A stretch of DNA of 64,000 bases from Margaritifera margaritifera (GCA_029931535.1 JAQPZY010001495.1:2020001-2084000); one strand, 5' to 3'. Shown: positions 45,540-60,066, counted from the first letter of the stretch. Translations and numbers: made by a program. Notes: generated from the sequence alone by a model not told the origin.

Positions 45540-45840
45540 GGCACCCGGGGGTAATGTTCTTTAGTGGCGCAGCTACTTTGCCATAGAGAACAGTTTTCAT
45601 GTTAGTTTCCAACCTCCCTCCTTCACCCACCCACCTCTCCTAAATATAAGTTTTGTGAAGAATTGCCTCCGTTACACTAGGGTGAGGTGAAATACTTGTA
45701 CTATGAAAATTTAAGCTGCAAAAAAAAACAAAAAAACAAAAAAACATCCTGACGGCGCTTCCTCCCTCTTATCCTGGCGCCCGGGGGAAATTCCCCCCAC
45801 TCCTTCCCCCTCGCTCCTCCACTGTCCTCGCAGACAGCAA
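45540..45840. other. GC-rich patch with repeated GCACCCGGGGG-type phrases
   Basis: GGCACCCGGGGGTAATGTTC near 45,540 and GGCGCCCGGGGGAAATTCCC near 45,775 stand out against the AT-rich surroundings. It looks like an old repeat; no element could be delimited. Confidence 0.35.
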
Positions 45841-48260
45841 ATTATGGTAATTCGTTGTTTGTTTTTTTGCTTACTGAATTGAAATTTAATGTACGAAAGT
45901 GACTATATAATATATAATACGTACAATATCTTTAAGAAAAGCGAACTGCTTGTGACAAACCGATTTTATTAAATGTAAAATATATAGAAAATTTGGTATT
46001 TACCGATCTTTTCCTTTTTGGCACTTTTGCAAGGAAAAATCTCTCGATTTTTTTTTTCTGCTATCGACGACTATCCAGATGCACATGTTTTCAACATATT
46101 AATAATCTATTCACCTGTGAAAGTAGTAATTATCCGTACCTGTGACGATGTGTAGTCCATTCCGGTTATGCCACAATATGACTCTCGGTTGAAAGTGACT
46201 CGAAGTATTGATAGTTGTTTGGATTTAATTTGGATATAATTTGATTTCATATGAAAAAGCATACGTTTTAGCAGTATCTTGGATTATCTTGATAAATTGT
46301 AGAGTTTACGTGTTACCGGATCATTTTTAGTTATTCTTGTGTAATTTAAAGAAGCAGGTTATCGGAGTAGGTTGCACAAATCTGACAGTCTTATAAACTT
46401 ATTCCTCGTGCATAATATGAGTTCTTCTTCATTATTTGCAGGGCACTTATGGGTTCCCGCTCTAATATTAGTGTTTGTTTTCTAAATCGCCCATGATTTA
46501 GCGCTAACTGCGAGGCAGTTTTAACGCTTATTGTTACAATAATGCAGACCAATAACTGTATTTGTCATCCGCCTGTAGGTCTTTTGCTCTCTTAATGATA
46601 TTGAGATTTTTCTCCCCAAGATAAATACAGTATATTGGAGGCTCTACAAGGATTTGGCTGACGTATGACATGCCTAATTACCGAAATTGTTTTTGAAATC
46701 GACTATGATTTACTGCAAAGCGGTTGGCACAGTTACTCCATGACAGTTTGAACGGTTTTTTATTTTTCAGACACCTTAAAAGAAGGCAGACAAAGGACTA
46801 TATGCTCTCTTATTGCTATTTCGATTTTCTACCAAACACCAATAGGTCATGGGGGAGGTGCGGGGGCTCCTCAATGGTGTGAGAGAAGTCGGATATGCCT
46901 AATTACCCAAATAAAATTAATAAGCAAAAATTTACGAACCGAAATTGAAATGCAACCGAAATTGTACATACAAGAAAATAGACTCAGTGAAACAATTAGA
47001 TGTTTAATAATGATAAATTATACCGAGTCTAAAATAAATTATGATATGTTCACTATATTTAGCTTATATCAACAGGTTGACTTTGGGAAGTTTTATTGAA
47101 CTTTCACCTTGTCTACTTTCGATTTTCATGCCAAGATAATTAAGTTGTGCTATTTTTATGTCGCCTGAATGCAGGATTTTTGGTGATATTTACTATCAGA
47201 AAGTATTATTAACGGGTTTCTAAGCTTGACCCTTTTGTCTTGTTCACGAAACTTAAATAGATTGCCTACACGTCGTGCCTTTGTCAACGTCATATGATGA
47301 TTTGAAAGCAGTGTTGTATATTGTCATCTATGAATATTGGTGATTTTACTTTTGAACTCAATTGTATTGCTACAATACGAATATATGATGTACTCTTTGT
47401 ACTATTGCTAAACGGTGTCATTTCTCCTCAGATGGTGAAATTCATCCACTTCTTATTTAATCATTGTTTTAATTGTTAATGCAATCTTTATAGTCTGGTG
47501 TGTCAGTGTTTGAAGTCAAATGCATTCTTCATATTTTGAAATAATGGTATAAACGGCCATCACCCACTACCTTTATGTTAGTAGTATAAGGGGACACTAT
47601 GGGCTATATTGGACTTAACATTACGGATGTCACTATGCGGATCTATGGAAATTTTAAGATTAGCGTCTGGGCCGGTATGGGCATTATGGGACTTTAACAT
47701 AATATTTCTAACGGTATGGTTCTCTACTGGAATGGAATATTATTTAGTCAATATTCATCCAGGGAACTCGTTCATTGTAAACTTGTCATTTTCTTTAGCA
47801 TAGTAACTCATTTTAGTCTGCGACATGCGACTGAATTCTTTTTCGAATATTAATGAAATGCATAAATTCACTTAATGACAGACTAATACACACATTTTAG
47901 AACTGGTAAAAACAGTGGAGAGTCCGAAGTATGGCTCTATGTTTGGAATGTATTTTTAGAACTTGGTGCCATGGAAATTCCGACCATATATTTTAGGCCG
48001 CTAGGAAGGTTGATATTATTTCAGGAACGCAACTGCAACACTATAGGAATGGAGAAAACTATGTACAATGTAAAATACCATACGAACATTTAACAGTGAA
48101 CATATTTACAGTGTCGAAAACCCTGGGTAGTGACATATGGATTCCAGCGTTCCATGACGGTTTCATTTTGTTACGGACTTAAACTATGTTGTAGAACTAA
48201 AGAAAAAATACAGCCATAATATCAATATCTTTGTTGATGAAGATAATACACACAGTAGTG

Positions 48261-48264
<4 letters not shown>
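45841..48264. other. Gene-poor stretch
   Basis: No coding or element signature is seen on either strand. Confidence 0.4.

Positions 48265-48299
<35 letters not shown>
48265..48299 (+). repeat. (CA)n microsatellite
   Basis: Simple repeat of about 35 bases. Confidence 0.95.
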
Positions 48300-48303
<4 letters not shown>

Positions 48304-48819
48304 TTATACACTTATTTTGTAAATTATTCTCACATTCTCGCCTGTGATGTTTCAAACGTAAAACGTGATAATAACAAAGTTGTAAAAATATTTAAATATT
48401 ATTCATATATTTAAAAAAAAAAAAATGGGTGTCTTATGTTGGCAGAGAACAAGATATCACATATAAAACATGTTTCCAGCGTTTATATTTTAGATATGTC
48501 CAATTATATTTTGTATATCTAACAATATAGGAAGTTTGTTTTGTAACTTTGTTCCAATCCACTCAGCGACCTTTTTTTTTACAGTGCTATGGTGGTTTTT
48601 GTTAATTATACAACTGAAGGATTTTGTGTGTGGTGGTTGTGGTGGGGGGAGGGGGGGGGGCGTTTACAATACTTGCCAATTATTTTAAACTTTCGTTTCC
48701 AACATTTTTTTCATGTTGCCGTTTATTTTTTTTATGTTTTTTTTTTTTAAAGATAATTCTTTTGATATGTACAGACCATATACATGACGACAAATTTGTA
48801 ACTTGTACCCTTGTTTTGA

Positions 48820-48823
48820 CAAA

Positions 48824-48906
<83 letters not shown>

Positions 48907-48907
48907 A
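48820..48907 (+). repeat. (AAAT)n microsatellite
   Basis: About 22 tetranucleotide units; the polyFIYL frames on the - strand are artefacts. Confidence 0.95.
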
Positions 48908-49258
48908 CGAATAAATGTGCTGTTGTTGAACTCATGTAAAGAACAATTGAGCAGGCAACACAATATTAGTGAATTTCAGTCTGGGCGTTGTATGTAATTA
49001 AATATATTCCTTTGTTTTCTGTTCCATGCGTAACCGTGGTACAATTTTTAATATACTTTCCTGCATATTATGCTTGGTAGTGAGCGAAATACTTGCGTGT
49101 GATCAGTATACTTTAAAAACGAACTCGAGAATTATAGCATCAAGTGGAAGATCATTTTTTATGAAGAAAATCAAATCCTCAGTCTTCGTTATTTATTGGC
49201 GAGTAAGTGAGTTATTGAGTTGGTTGAGCGGGGGACATGAAAGTGTTGATTATTTGTT

Positions 49259-49261
<3 letters not shown>

Positions 49262-49303
<42 letters not shown>

Positions 49304-49309
49304 TCTCTT
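49262..49309 (+). repeat. (CT)n microsatellite
   Basis: Interrupted once by TAT. Simple repeat only. Confidence 0.95.
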
Positions 49310-51369
<2,060 letters not shown>

Positions 51370-51480
51370 TGTTCCTGTCATTATGTACATGACTAGCACT
51401 AGTAAAATCGTTATTGTTTAGAAGCGGCTCGAGTGTTTATATACCATGATTACAGAAGAAGAATCACTGCGCGTTACCAT

Positions 51481-52900
51481 TTAATTGAGTCTTACTTTAA
51501 GAGAATTTAAAGTTTCCTCGAAAATCGTAAAAATCGAATCTAAAAACTCGTGTTCGATGAAAATATAATGTACATTAACAGAATTGATATTAGCTTTCTT
51601 GGAAGACAAGCATTCAGGTCCCTTTGTTAACCATGACAGTTTGAAATGAGTGTTTACATGAAGTAGTTCTTTCCTATATGTCACTCCATTTTGCTATTTC
51701 AAGTGCGTAATCGTATTAATCGCGAAGTCTAAACGTATATCTATATGAAATCGTCTGTCACTGTCATAACATTTTGCCTTGTTCAAGGCGTGTTTGCAGT
51801 TTCTAATATCCTCTTGAAAATTACTTGATACCCTTCGTGTTGGTATGAACCTATCTCGCGATTTATGCCGAGTTTAATACAACTGTGTGACTAGTTTTTG
51901 AGCCCTTCTGTTCTTAATTGTTTCTATTTTAAGAGAATTACTACTTTGTAGTCTTCGCCGCATCGGTCGGAGAACAGAAGAATATACTCTTGAACTTGAA
52001 AGTAAAATTTGCAAACAAACTGACGTCTATAAATGGACAGCAAGCTTCCAAAAGCTTGGGGACTTGGAGGTGGTTGTTTTTCTTTGTTTATCAATTGAAA
52101 GAGCAAACTGAACATTCTTCGTTCTTATTCCTCTATGGAAAGCTTCCTACCATGGATTTCATTTAACATTTATGTACTTGTAAAGGCGATGCTATTTTGT
52201 ACTGTTGATCCTTTCGTGTCAGCTACAATTGACTTATTGTTTATTGCGACTTTGAAAGTATCCTCATACCGTACACTTCGTGTACTAGCTAATCACCATA
52301 ACATTGTATTGATGCTACAAATCAAACCAATGCCAAAATCACCAATATTTAGTTACTTTATCTGCAGCCTATATCTCTTCCTCACCAGTTACATCTATCT
52401 TCCTTTTCCAGTAGAAATTATCATTCATCGCTATTTGAATTTTCCCCAGGAGACATCTCAAGTCATTCCGAGGTGAAAATTTAAAATTATTGCAGATCAA
52501 ATTAAATTGTTTCAAATCTATGTTGTTACTATTCGACTTGAATGCATCATCAGAGGGTAAGAGTCTTTTACATTCTGTCAGCAGTTTCCTTGTCTGGAAG
52601 TAAACGTAAAATTTGTAAACTGATTTGACCAGCTCTGCAACAGTACGGGGAACATTTTTTGTCTATCAAATGCTAATATGAAAATACCGCAACCAGTTGT
52701 TGCTATCCACACTGCTCAGTTTAGTTGATTCTACCAACATTTATTATCACATGTGATCTGTTTCTTTTCATTGATTCAGATTATAGAGTGTCGTTTTCAA
52801 GCATGTTCAATGACTTGTACGTGAAAATCTTAGTTTCTCTGTAGTAAATTTGTATCTTGTTAAATATTTTCGAAATATCCTTGTTCACTGGAGCGTTAGA
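51481..52900 (-). pseudogene. Third Polinton remnant: unknown ORF region
   Basis: On the - strand, upstream to downstream: VKSVYKFYVYFQTRKLLTEC near 52,655-52,595, RLLPSDDAFKSNSNNIDLKQ near 52,590-52,530, DLRCLLGKIQIAMNDNFYWK near 52,470-52,405, then an open 67-residue piece MTYRKELLHVNTHFKLSWLT near 51,684-51,625 ending NSLKVRLN. The composition is that of real protein. I do not recognise the family. Orientation agrees with the integrase and cysteine-motif ORF upstream, so it is assigned to the same element. Confidence 0.45.
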
Positions 52901-52979
52901 CTGAATCGCATGACAAGGGTAAGGTGCTGTACTGGTTATGTTATTTCTTCAAATCTGAAGTCCATTTATCTACTATAAA

Positions 52980-53340
52980 GTGTTTAGGATTGCCATTTGC
53001 GTATAAAACTGGCTTCTTTTGTGCAAATACATTGATCCTCTATTTATTGATTTTTCCACACCTGCATGTAATACTCTGTTGATTTCGATCTCTTTTTTCA
53101 TTTCTTCCATTGTAATGCCATATTAATCTCGTTTCCTTTACGCAATCTCAGTATCTCTGATAAATTGCATTTCGTTTTTCGATTTCCTCCACCAGCTTTT
53201 CTTTGAGACATTTGTAACATTGTACAACGATTGGTACATCTATTATTCCCTCGTAACACCTCTAATCCAGAGACGATCGTTCCTTTTAATTCAATAACTA
53301 TATTTAAATTTCTACTGAGTGTCTGTGAAAACTAGATTTT
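52980..53340 (-). pseudogene. Third Polinton remnant: cysteine-motif ORF
   Basis: The - strand reads WHYNGRNEKRDRNQQSI near 53,140-53,090 then TCRCGKSINRGSMYLHKRSQ near 53,087-53,028. It parallels SNWYYNGGNDKSGEYKKKI and TCECGKAVNRGSLFKHRKYH of the second Polinton at about 36,040-35,920. Shared order: aromatic-YNG-N, short spacer, TC.CGK..NRGS, then H-[KR]. This identifies it as the same gene in a related element. Confidence 0.6.
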
Positions 53341-54329
53341 CAGAATCTGAATCTGTATATCCCCATACCGTTGAAGGTGTATTGGTTTTAATGTCCTGTT
53401 GATTGTATCATCGTCTATTTGATTTTCATTGCATTTTAATTTGCTCAAAATGTCATAGACCAATTTGCAGTCTTTTGCGTTATTTGCGTTTCAGCTTTTA
53501 TAAAATTTTGTTTTAATCAGCTTTATATTCTCGAATGTTGTTTCTATTAATTTCTTCTGTGATGTCATATATTACCTTTGCAGGACATTGCCTACATTGC
53601 AGTCGCCTTATAATGTTTTTCCTGTTTGTCGTGTATATCATTTGGTTGATTAACGGCGATGTGTTGGGATGTAGTTGCTATTACCCGTCTGGTTTCGTGA
53701 TCAATACAAATTCGCATGACGCACATGTTTTAACTCCCTCGGTTTCTAGGGCGCTGTTTTTGCCATATCTGCCACAGTCTAGAACCACGTTATCTTTGAA
53801 AACCTCAAAGTTTTCGTAACGTTTGGCACTGCTATCGATGTATTGCGTTTCCATCATTTATGCTATTGGAATAGTGTTTTTCGGCTTGTTCACAACTGTT
53901 AAATGATTCAGCAAAGCCATTCCTTTTTAGGAGCACATACTTTTTTCCTTTGGTTATTTTTGTCGTTCAAATCATTTAAACTTCGTATAGGTCATCCTGT
54001 TTGTCGCATAGTGAAAACTCTTGCTCATAAAACATGTCCTCTATATCATTTCCATTCAAGTCTTCTAGTCTGGAAACAGCTGGATCACCTAGTATTACTT
54101 GCCCGGTTTTAAATGTTTATTCTGTGAAGTTGGGAAGGTGGCCCTTGTAATTGTTTTTTTTTTCTTTTGTATTTTGAATTTCTGACTGTTTCACCAATTT
54201 TGAGATTTGAAATTCCATAAATATTAGTTGTCAAATAACGGAATAGATTGATTCACACTTTTGATTTATTTTTTCCTGGCTTTCTTCCCTTTCTTCCTAA
54301 TTTTTGGTTTCGTTTTGAGTGAAATACTT

Positions 54330-54760
54330 TCACATTCTAGTCTTCAGAGTTCTGTTAAACTTTACAATTACTGAAGCATTTTTGCCCGAGGAGGTTAAAA
54401 AGTACTTTATGCTTTCCTTGTCCAAATCCTTGACTTTTTTGTTGTACAACTCTTAACTGTATCTTTTCATATTTTAGCTGTTTGAAGATGTCTGTGAAAT
54501 TGTCGTCTATATCATCTCCATTGTTTGTTTTTTCTCATTGAGTCCATGCATATTTTGAAAAAACAGTAATCAATGTCAAGATGTATTTGTATCCATCGTT
54601 GTATATTTAATACGCTTGCATATCAACAATGTCTACATGCCACTGGTCATCCACGTGACGAACGTAGACCTTTCGGTAGGGAACTCTTTTTCTAGCTTCC
54701 TTGTACAGCGATTGTTTGGTTAACTATTCTTTCAATTCAGCATACCTTATTCTCTTTTTC
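54330..54760 (-). pseudogene. Third Polinton remnant: integrase (rve family), degenerate
   Basis: On the - strand: LYKEARKRVPYRKVYVRHVD near 54,708-54,650, DQWHVDIVDMQAY (first catalytic Asp) near 54,650-54,612, YNDGYKYILTLITVFSKYAW near 54,605-54,547, then ELYNKKVKDLDKESIKYF near 54,460-54,405 and NASVIVKFNRTLKTRM near 54,390-54,340. The 'TD.G' block before E-LYNK has been lost in a small deletion, and the catalytic Glu of 'ERFN' reads V-K-F-N. Family is certain; the enzyme is dead. Confidence 0.85.
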
Positions 54761-54847
54761 TCATGATTAATTTGTCCCTAAAATTGATTGACGTTTATAT
54801 AAGCGATTATACTTTCAGGATAGTAGTAGGGGTGTCTTCAGTACTTC

Positions 54848-55390
54848 TCATATCTTGCCTGCAAAGTCCACCTTTAGTGAGTCTGCGACCTCTCTGACGT
54901 TAACCATTTGAAATCGTCTAAAGATATCCAGAATGCACTTTTCACTTGACAGATTGTCTTTGGATGTGATCAAGAAATGAACAGAACATCCATCTACAAC
55001 TGGTACTTTTTTCAACGATTTTTTCAATCGTTTCAAACATATGAATGATTTCAGATCAGTGTCTAGTTTTGCCATTCCAATGGTTGATTCAAAAATAGCT
55101 ACTTTATACAGTGAGTCACCATGTGCTGTCTTGAATCTAACTTTGTTTTCCACAAATTCTATCTCTGATTTTGAAGACTTGTTGTATTCTGGTCTCGTAC
55201 AGTTGATGAGATCTTCAAGTTGTGCGATAAATTTAGCTGAAATAAACAATTGTGTCTCTATACACAGCAAATTCGTAATTTAATCCCTCTTCATCTTTAC
55301 AGTTTTTTTCAACATATTCTCCTAATATAATACTGCTTATCTCTATCATTCTATGTTTTCATCACTTAATGCAGCCTGTAAATCATCATC
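54848..55390 (-). pseudogene. Third Polinton remnant: unknown ORF upstream of integrase
   Basis: An open 140-residue frame (55,270-54,848) reads LFISAKFIAQLEDLINCTRP, KVRFKTAHGDSLYKVAIFES, KRLKKSLKKVPVVDGCSVHF and VREVADSLKVDFAGKI. In another frame just upstream (55,390-55,270) text like DDLQAALSDENIE and GEYVEKNCKDEEGLNYEFAV continues the gene, so a frameshift lies near 55,265. No family recognised; no start is certain. It is the longest open stretch of this remnant. Confidence 0.45.
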
Positions 55391-55884
55391 TTTCCTGAAA
55401 CATTACAGTACATATTTGCTATGTCTGAACTTGTTAGGTCAACATGTGTATTATCTTAAATGCTGTTTAGTAAACAATTAAGTTTGACGACACTTTAATC
55501 CCATCCAAACTTGTAATTATGTACTTGTTGTCTCCCGATACCAAACTACAGCTTTTATGTTGAACTCACTGAAGATTTCTCTAACCTCTATGAAAACAGT
55601 TGAGTTGATCACAATGTAGCTTTGCTGCGTAACTTATGTTGTACTATGAATTTCAAGTTATTTTGTATTGTGATTTTGAAGTACCATAATCATAGCAATG
55701 TATCACCTCCATTTAAGGTAGCAGTCATATTTTAAATACCACGTTAGTATGGAAGTATTTCAGTAGTACGATATCTGATGATTCTGGCACTGTTACTAGA
55801 CCATCTCTCTGAAAATCCAGTAGCTTTGAAAGTGGTCCATCTATAATTATGTTTTATTGTTTTTTTTTTATTCCGTAGTTAGGA

Positions 55885-56055
55885 AGTGGTCCAGCAATGA
55901 ATAGATGGCTTATGGGACAGTTGGCATTTTGAATTATTCAGTCAATTTTTTATGTATTATTTTGTTGTGCGCGGGCAAAGCCCACGCAAAAAATTTCGTT
56001 ACGTTTGAAATTTCATCAGTGGCCCAGTTCTCCCATCAGCCATCTACTTTTGATA
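55885..56055. repeat. Imperfect inverted repeat enclosing a GC-rich hairpin
   Basis: Left arm TAGATGGCTTATGGGACAGT near 55,902-55,921 pairs with right arm ACTTCTCCCATCAGCCATCTA-like sequence near 56,027-56,048 (about 20 of 25 positions by eye). Between them GCGCGGGCAAAGCCCACGC at 55,970-55,988 forms a tight hairpin. It could be a small non-autonomous element or a terminal structure; no target duplication found. Confidence 0.55.
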
Positions 56056-56059
56056 CTAG

Positions 56060-57380
56060 TAATGCAATTCAAAGAAAGAGTTGAAACGTGCAAATGTTTA
56101 AAACTAAAACTGTTTTTCAAATTACTAACATTTCTTTTTTTTAAAAAGGATCAATACATTCCAAACAATGTTAAACCACAGTATGAAGATTTGCAGATAT
56201 AAATAACATTTTCAAACCTTATACAAGTTACAGACATTATTCAGTGTCACTACAACTTTATTGCATTTATTGTAACACTTATTAGAAATTTAGCTAAATG
56301 TTTAATGCTTAGTAACTTGCTTTTATTCGGCACTGTTTGCGAGTTTTACATGTCTAAAGCACAATCTTTCTGATTTTAAAAAAGAAACAACAAACACCTC
56401 TACTATTTTTTATAAGCGCATTTGTGTCTCATTTTTCTTTAGAACCGAAGATTTGTACGTTAGATGTTGTAGATTCCCTTGCGTATATTTATTATATTTA
56501 TAGCTCACATGACAGACTGTATTCAACACTGATATTGTTTATGTTTCTCATGTGTATTCAAATGATATAACAGTCCGTCTACAAATGATTTATCTCTATA
56601 TTTCTTATGTTCCCAATTTTTTAATTCCTTCTTTCAAATTATTTTCGATATTTCTTTTTAAAAAAAAAAAAAACTGTAGATTTTTCATAGAAATATATGT
56701 AAAACAATTTACCAATAGCTATTGTCTTTGTTAGAGTTTTATTCCTAGCCTGTATCATACACATATTTTTTCTATCAATGCATTTCATAAGTAGTTTCGA
56801 TAACCTTCATTCGTGAAACATTGTTCGTCAAACACATGAATTTCTCCAACAATCTTTCTTTCCGTATGTCTTTCCCGTCTGTTGACTCATAATTTTGTAA
56901 TGACGGTAAAAATTAGACTGCACGATGCTTGTGTTTTACTTTCTATTGTAGCCTAGGTTGAATACAATGTGTTGCCTGTCCATTTTTGTTTTACAATATG
57001 GCCAGTTGTTCCCATTTTTTTTGCGGTCTGAAACATTTCAAGTTAAAGGTTATAAAGTTTTTCCATTCTCTATGTTCAATGAGTATGTTTTGGGCGTTTC
57101 CCTTAGAAAGAGGCAGCTGATTTTAAAATGATGTACCACGGAGAAGATAACAATAAATTACCTTTTATAAATTGTATTCACGCTTATTAGAATCCTGTAC
57201 GTATGAGAAGAATGTTCAAAATATGACACACGTTTTTAGATATGTTTTATTCCATTTTCCAGCCACTTGAATTTTCTAACCGACAGTGACGTTCTGCGCA
57301 CATTTTTTGCTCAAATATATCAGCTAAATCCGGATAAATCTTTTTAGTTTCCTATTACACGTATATTTATACATCTACAT
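56060..57380. other. Gene-poor stretch
   Basis: AT-rich; no coding or element signature is seen. Confidence 0.4.
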
Positions 57381-57385
57381 CCACA

Positions 57386-57580
57386 TGTATGTATGTATGT
57401 ATGTATGTATGTATGTATGTATGTATGTATGTATGTATGTATGTATGTATGTATGTATGTATGTATGTATGTATGTATGTATGTATGTATGTATGTATGT
57501 ATGTATGTGTGTATGTATGTATGTATGTATGTATGTATGTATGTATGTATGTATGTATGTATGTATGTATGTATGTATGT
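57386..57580 (+). repeat. (ATGT)n microsatellite
   Basis: About 48 units with one G interruption. Since the unit is not a multiple of three, all three frames are open and give polyMYVC; none is a gene. Confidence 0.97.
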
Positions 57581-57929
57581 GATATCTTTCTGCAAATGCT
57601 GGTAGATATTTTCTGGTATTAACATTTGTTGTGTTATTAAACAATGGCATATTTTCAAATGTGCCTTTATTTGTTTGCAAATTTATTCAAAACCTACATG
57701 GGTGAACTGGCTCATTTCTTTGGTGGTTGCAATCATTTATTTTGGGAGATTTAATATTTCCATCATTTGTTACATACACGGAACCCGCGCTTTCACGCCT
57801 CTGTTGGCTGACTGATACTGCAAGCATCCATACTGATTGTTTATAGAACTGTTTTTCCCACCGTCAGATCATACGTTGGTAAACTCACTTTGATTGCAAA
57901 CCGACATTTCAAAATATATTACCAGTCCA

Positions 57930-58151
57930 TTTCACAGGTAAAGACGCCAATTGGAACATCGCACAGCCATTTCCGTCATGTCGAGAAATAACCTCGAATA
58001 TAGTTGTAGGACTACACATAAATTAGATGGGTTTGGTGATTCGACTCTGGCGACGTGTACCACATTTGTTGCAACAGAAAAGGCCGACAATGTTTCCAAT
58101 TGTGTCTTTGTCTGCTTCCGCAGCCACACTGTGCCATGTGAACAAAAGTAG
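57930..58151 (+). other. Possible cysteine-rich exon
   Basis: After TTTCACAG (a plausible 3' splice site at about 57,938) an open frame of 66 residues carries CRTTHKLDGFGDSTLATCTT and NVSNCVFVCFRSHTVPCEQK, then TAG. Cysteine spacing and an N-glycosylation-type N-V-S suggest an extracellular protein end. Base composition is less AT-rich than around it. No other exon was found, so this is weak. Confidence 0.25.
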
Positions 58152-58345
58152 TTCCGACTATAGTTCTTAATGGCGACGAAAATTACATCCGATGTTTCTT
58201 TCTCGACTTGACCGATGTTTCGATTGCTAAAAGCACCATTCTTTCTAAATATATTCCTTTCGTATTGATCAAAAATAAATCTTTCTTTGGACTAGGTTTT
58301 TTATATTAGTACTTTATTTAATATTAACTTTGTCACGTAAGATTT

Positions 58346-58349
<4 letters not shown>

Positions 58350-58405
<56 letters not shown>
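58350..58405. repeat. (AT)n microsatellite
   Basis: Simple repeat immediately before the SINE-like unit. Confidence 0.95.
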
Positions 58406-58411
<6 letters not shown>

Positions 58412-58424
58412 TATTCTAGGTGTG

Positions 58425-58670
58425 ACGGCTCCTACCCATATCAGCAGAAATTTTTGTAATGGGTTGGGCAATCATCAATCGGTAGAGTGATAATTTTTGA
58501 AAAAAATTGGAGAGGCTCCTGCTCAAATCCCTCTGGTTCCTAAGCCCATGCATTCAAAACTTAGCTGCTGTTTCTTAGTGCAGATGCTAAAATAAAATTA
58601 CAGATCCATTACGATGGCGACTGATGTAATTTCAATGGAGTTCATATATTTCAATAATTGTAGTACTGAT
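58425..58670 (+). mobile_element. tRNA-like SINE with tail shared with 12,645
   Basis: ATCATCAATCGGTAGAGTGA (58,471-58,490) resembles a tRNA A box, and GCTCAAATCCCTCTGG near 58,520 a weak B box. The following part, GCTAAAATAAAATTACAGAT to TATATTTCAATAATTG (58,588-58,665), matches 12,645-12,725. Decayed; assignment moderate. Confidence 0.5.
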
Positions 58671-58979
58671 TTACTTCTTTTTGGGACTAATTAAGCTTTC
58701 TACAAGCAATAACCTTTCCCCCTTGGGCGCGATTGTCTATTTGAAGCACGGGTTTTATCTTGTGACCGTATGATACAATTCTCTCAGATAATATACAAAG
58801 CACCAATGTTTCAGATATTTCCCTTGGGTACATCTGAAATTTGATAAGGCCATAAATGCTGTTCTGTGATATATTTTGCTCCCAACTACAGTTAAACTAG
58901 TAACAAATGCCATTCTAAATTGATGTAGCTCCAGTAAAACCTAAATATTTGTAACATTGCACACTTTGTTCTTTTAGTT

Positions 58980-59080
58980 GTTTTTTTTTTTGTTGTTTTT
59001 TTTCTTTTTTCTTTGATAGGATTTGGGATGTTGATGATGACCATGATGACGATGACGACGACGACGACGATGATACCATC
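58980..59080 (+). repeat. T-rich run and GAC/GAT trinucleotide tract
   Basis: A T-rich stretch is followed by GATGACGATGACGACGACGA-type repeat at 59,036-59,075. Confidence 0.85.
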
Positions 59081-59352
59081 TTTTATCGTTTAAAAGAATT
59101 CTCTTCTTTTTTTTACGACTGAAATCATGTCCGTGTTATATGTGGATTTAAATTTCGGGAGATTTATTTTTTCATTTTTAATGTTTTGCATTTTTTTTTA
59201 ATGGTTATGAAAGAAAAATATCTTTTTATAAAAGAGATGAAATTAGTTAGGAAGTCAATGCATCCGATTAATATGTTGCACTTTCAGTCAATCCAACATT
59301 GTTAATTAGCTAGATACATTTTTGTGGAAGATTACAGAATTTGTTTTAATAC

Positions 59353-60066
59353 TGTTATGTATGATGTTTATATAATATTATAAATATTTTAGGAAATTAT
59401 AAATGTTTCTTCACTTTAATATGTTTAACTAGTGTCCTTGAATTAGGTTGTTTTGATCAATATGTTTTCTCAATTTGAAGGTCAAGGTTGGATTTTTGTT
59501 TACAAGTAAAATTCCATTAAGATGACACACATTCTAGAACATTCTGTCATGTGACCAATCTTTATATATATCATGTTTGGTGGACATTTTTTCAGTTTTG
59601 ACATTACCATCAGTCTTGTAAAGAGCTATTACAGTTGTGAAAATTCATTCCAAATTCTAAGAGAGGAATTATTTTAAATATTCATTGGATTATAACAGTG
59701 CTCATAAACTTTTGGATTTTTAATTGATGATTTTGGAATTTATGTGAACTTATATTCAGATATTTTGGAATACTTCATTTTGACATCAGCACATCAAGAT
59801 TTCTAGTACATCAGGACTTTGGAGACCATTAGCACATCATAACATTCAAGGACACAGCCGTGAATTCGGAACATTCTATATTTAGGACTTGTGATTAGAA
59901 CAATCATTCTTATTGGATTATTAGAATTTCAAAACACATTACTGTAAGTGATTTTTTGATTTTTCATTTTAATTATCTAGTAATAAATTGCTTGCTGATT
60001 TTTTACTTGATTTGTTGGTTTCACTTTCTTTCTGTTACATTTTTCTTAGACCATAGAGTCGTAACA
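59353..60066 (+). mobile_element. Solo LTR, copy 3 (perfect 4-bp duplication ATAC)
   Basis: Starts TGTTATGTATGATGTTTATA and ends AGAGTCGTAACA, so the short inverted ends are TGTTA...TAACA. The flanks are ATAC (59,349-59,352) and ATAC (60,067-60,070). The body shares CTAGAACATTCTGTCATGTG, a TTTATATATATC possible TATA box near 59,562, ACATTCTATATTTAGGACTT and TTTCTTTCTGTTACAT with copies 1 and 2. No internal region. Confidence 0.9.

Noticed and set aside
48685..48963. polyFIYL frame of 92 codons
   Set aside because: It is the (AAAT)n microsatellite read on the - strand.
52135..52476. 113-codon hydrophobic frame on the + strand
   Set aside because: The opposite strand carries protein-like sequence in line with the third Polinton remnant; this frame has no context and looks like a shadow.
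57344..57680. Several overlapping frames of about 65-104 codons
   Set aside because: All are translations of (ATGT)n in different phases and strands.
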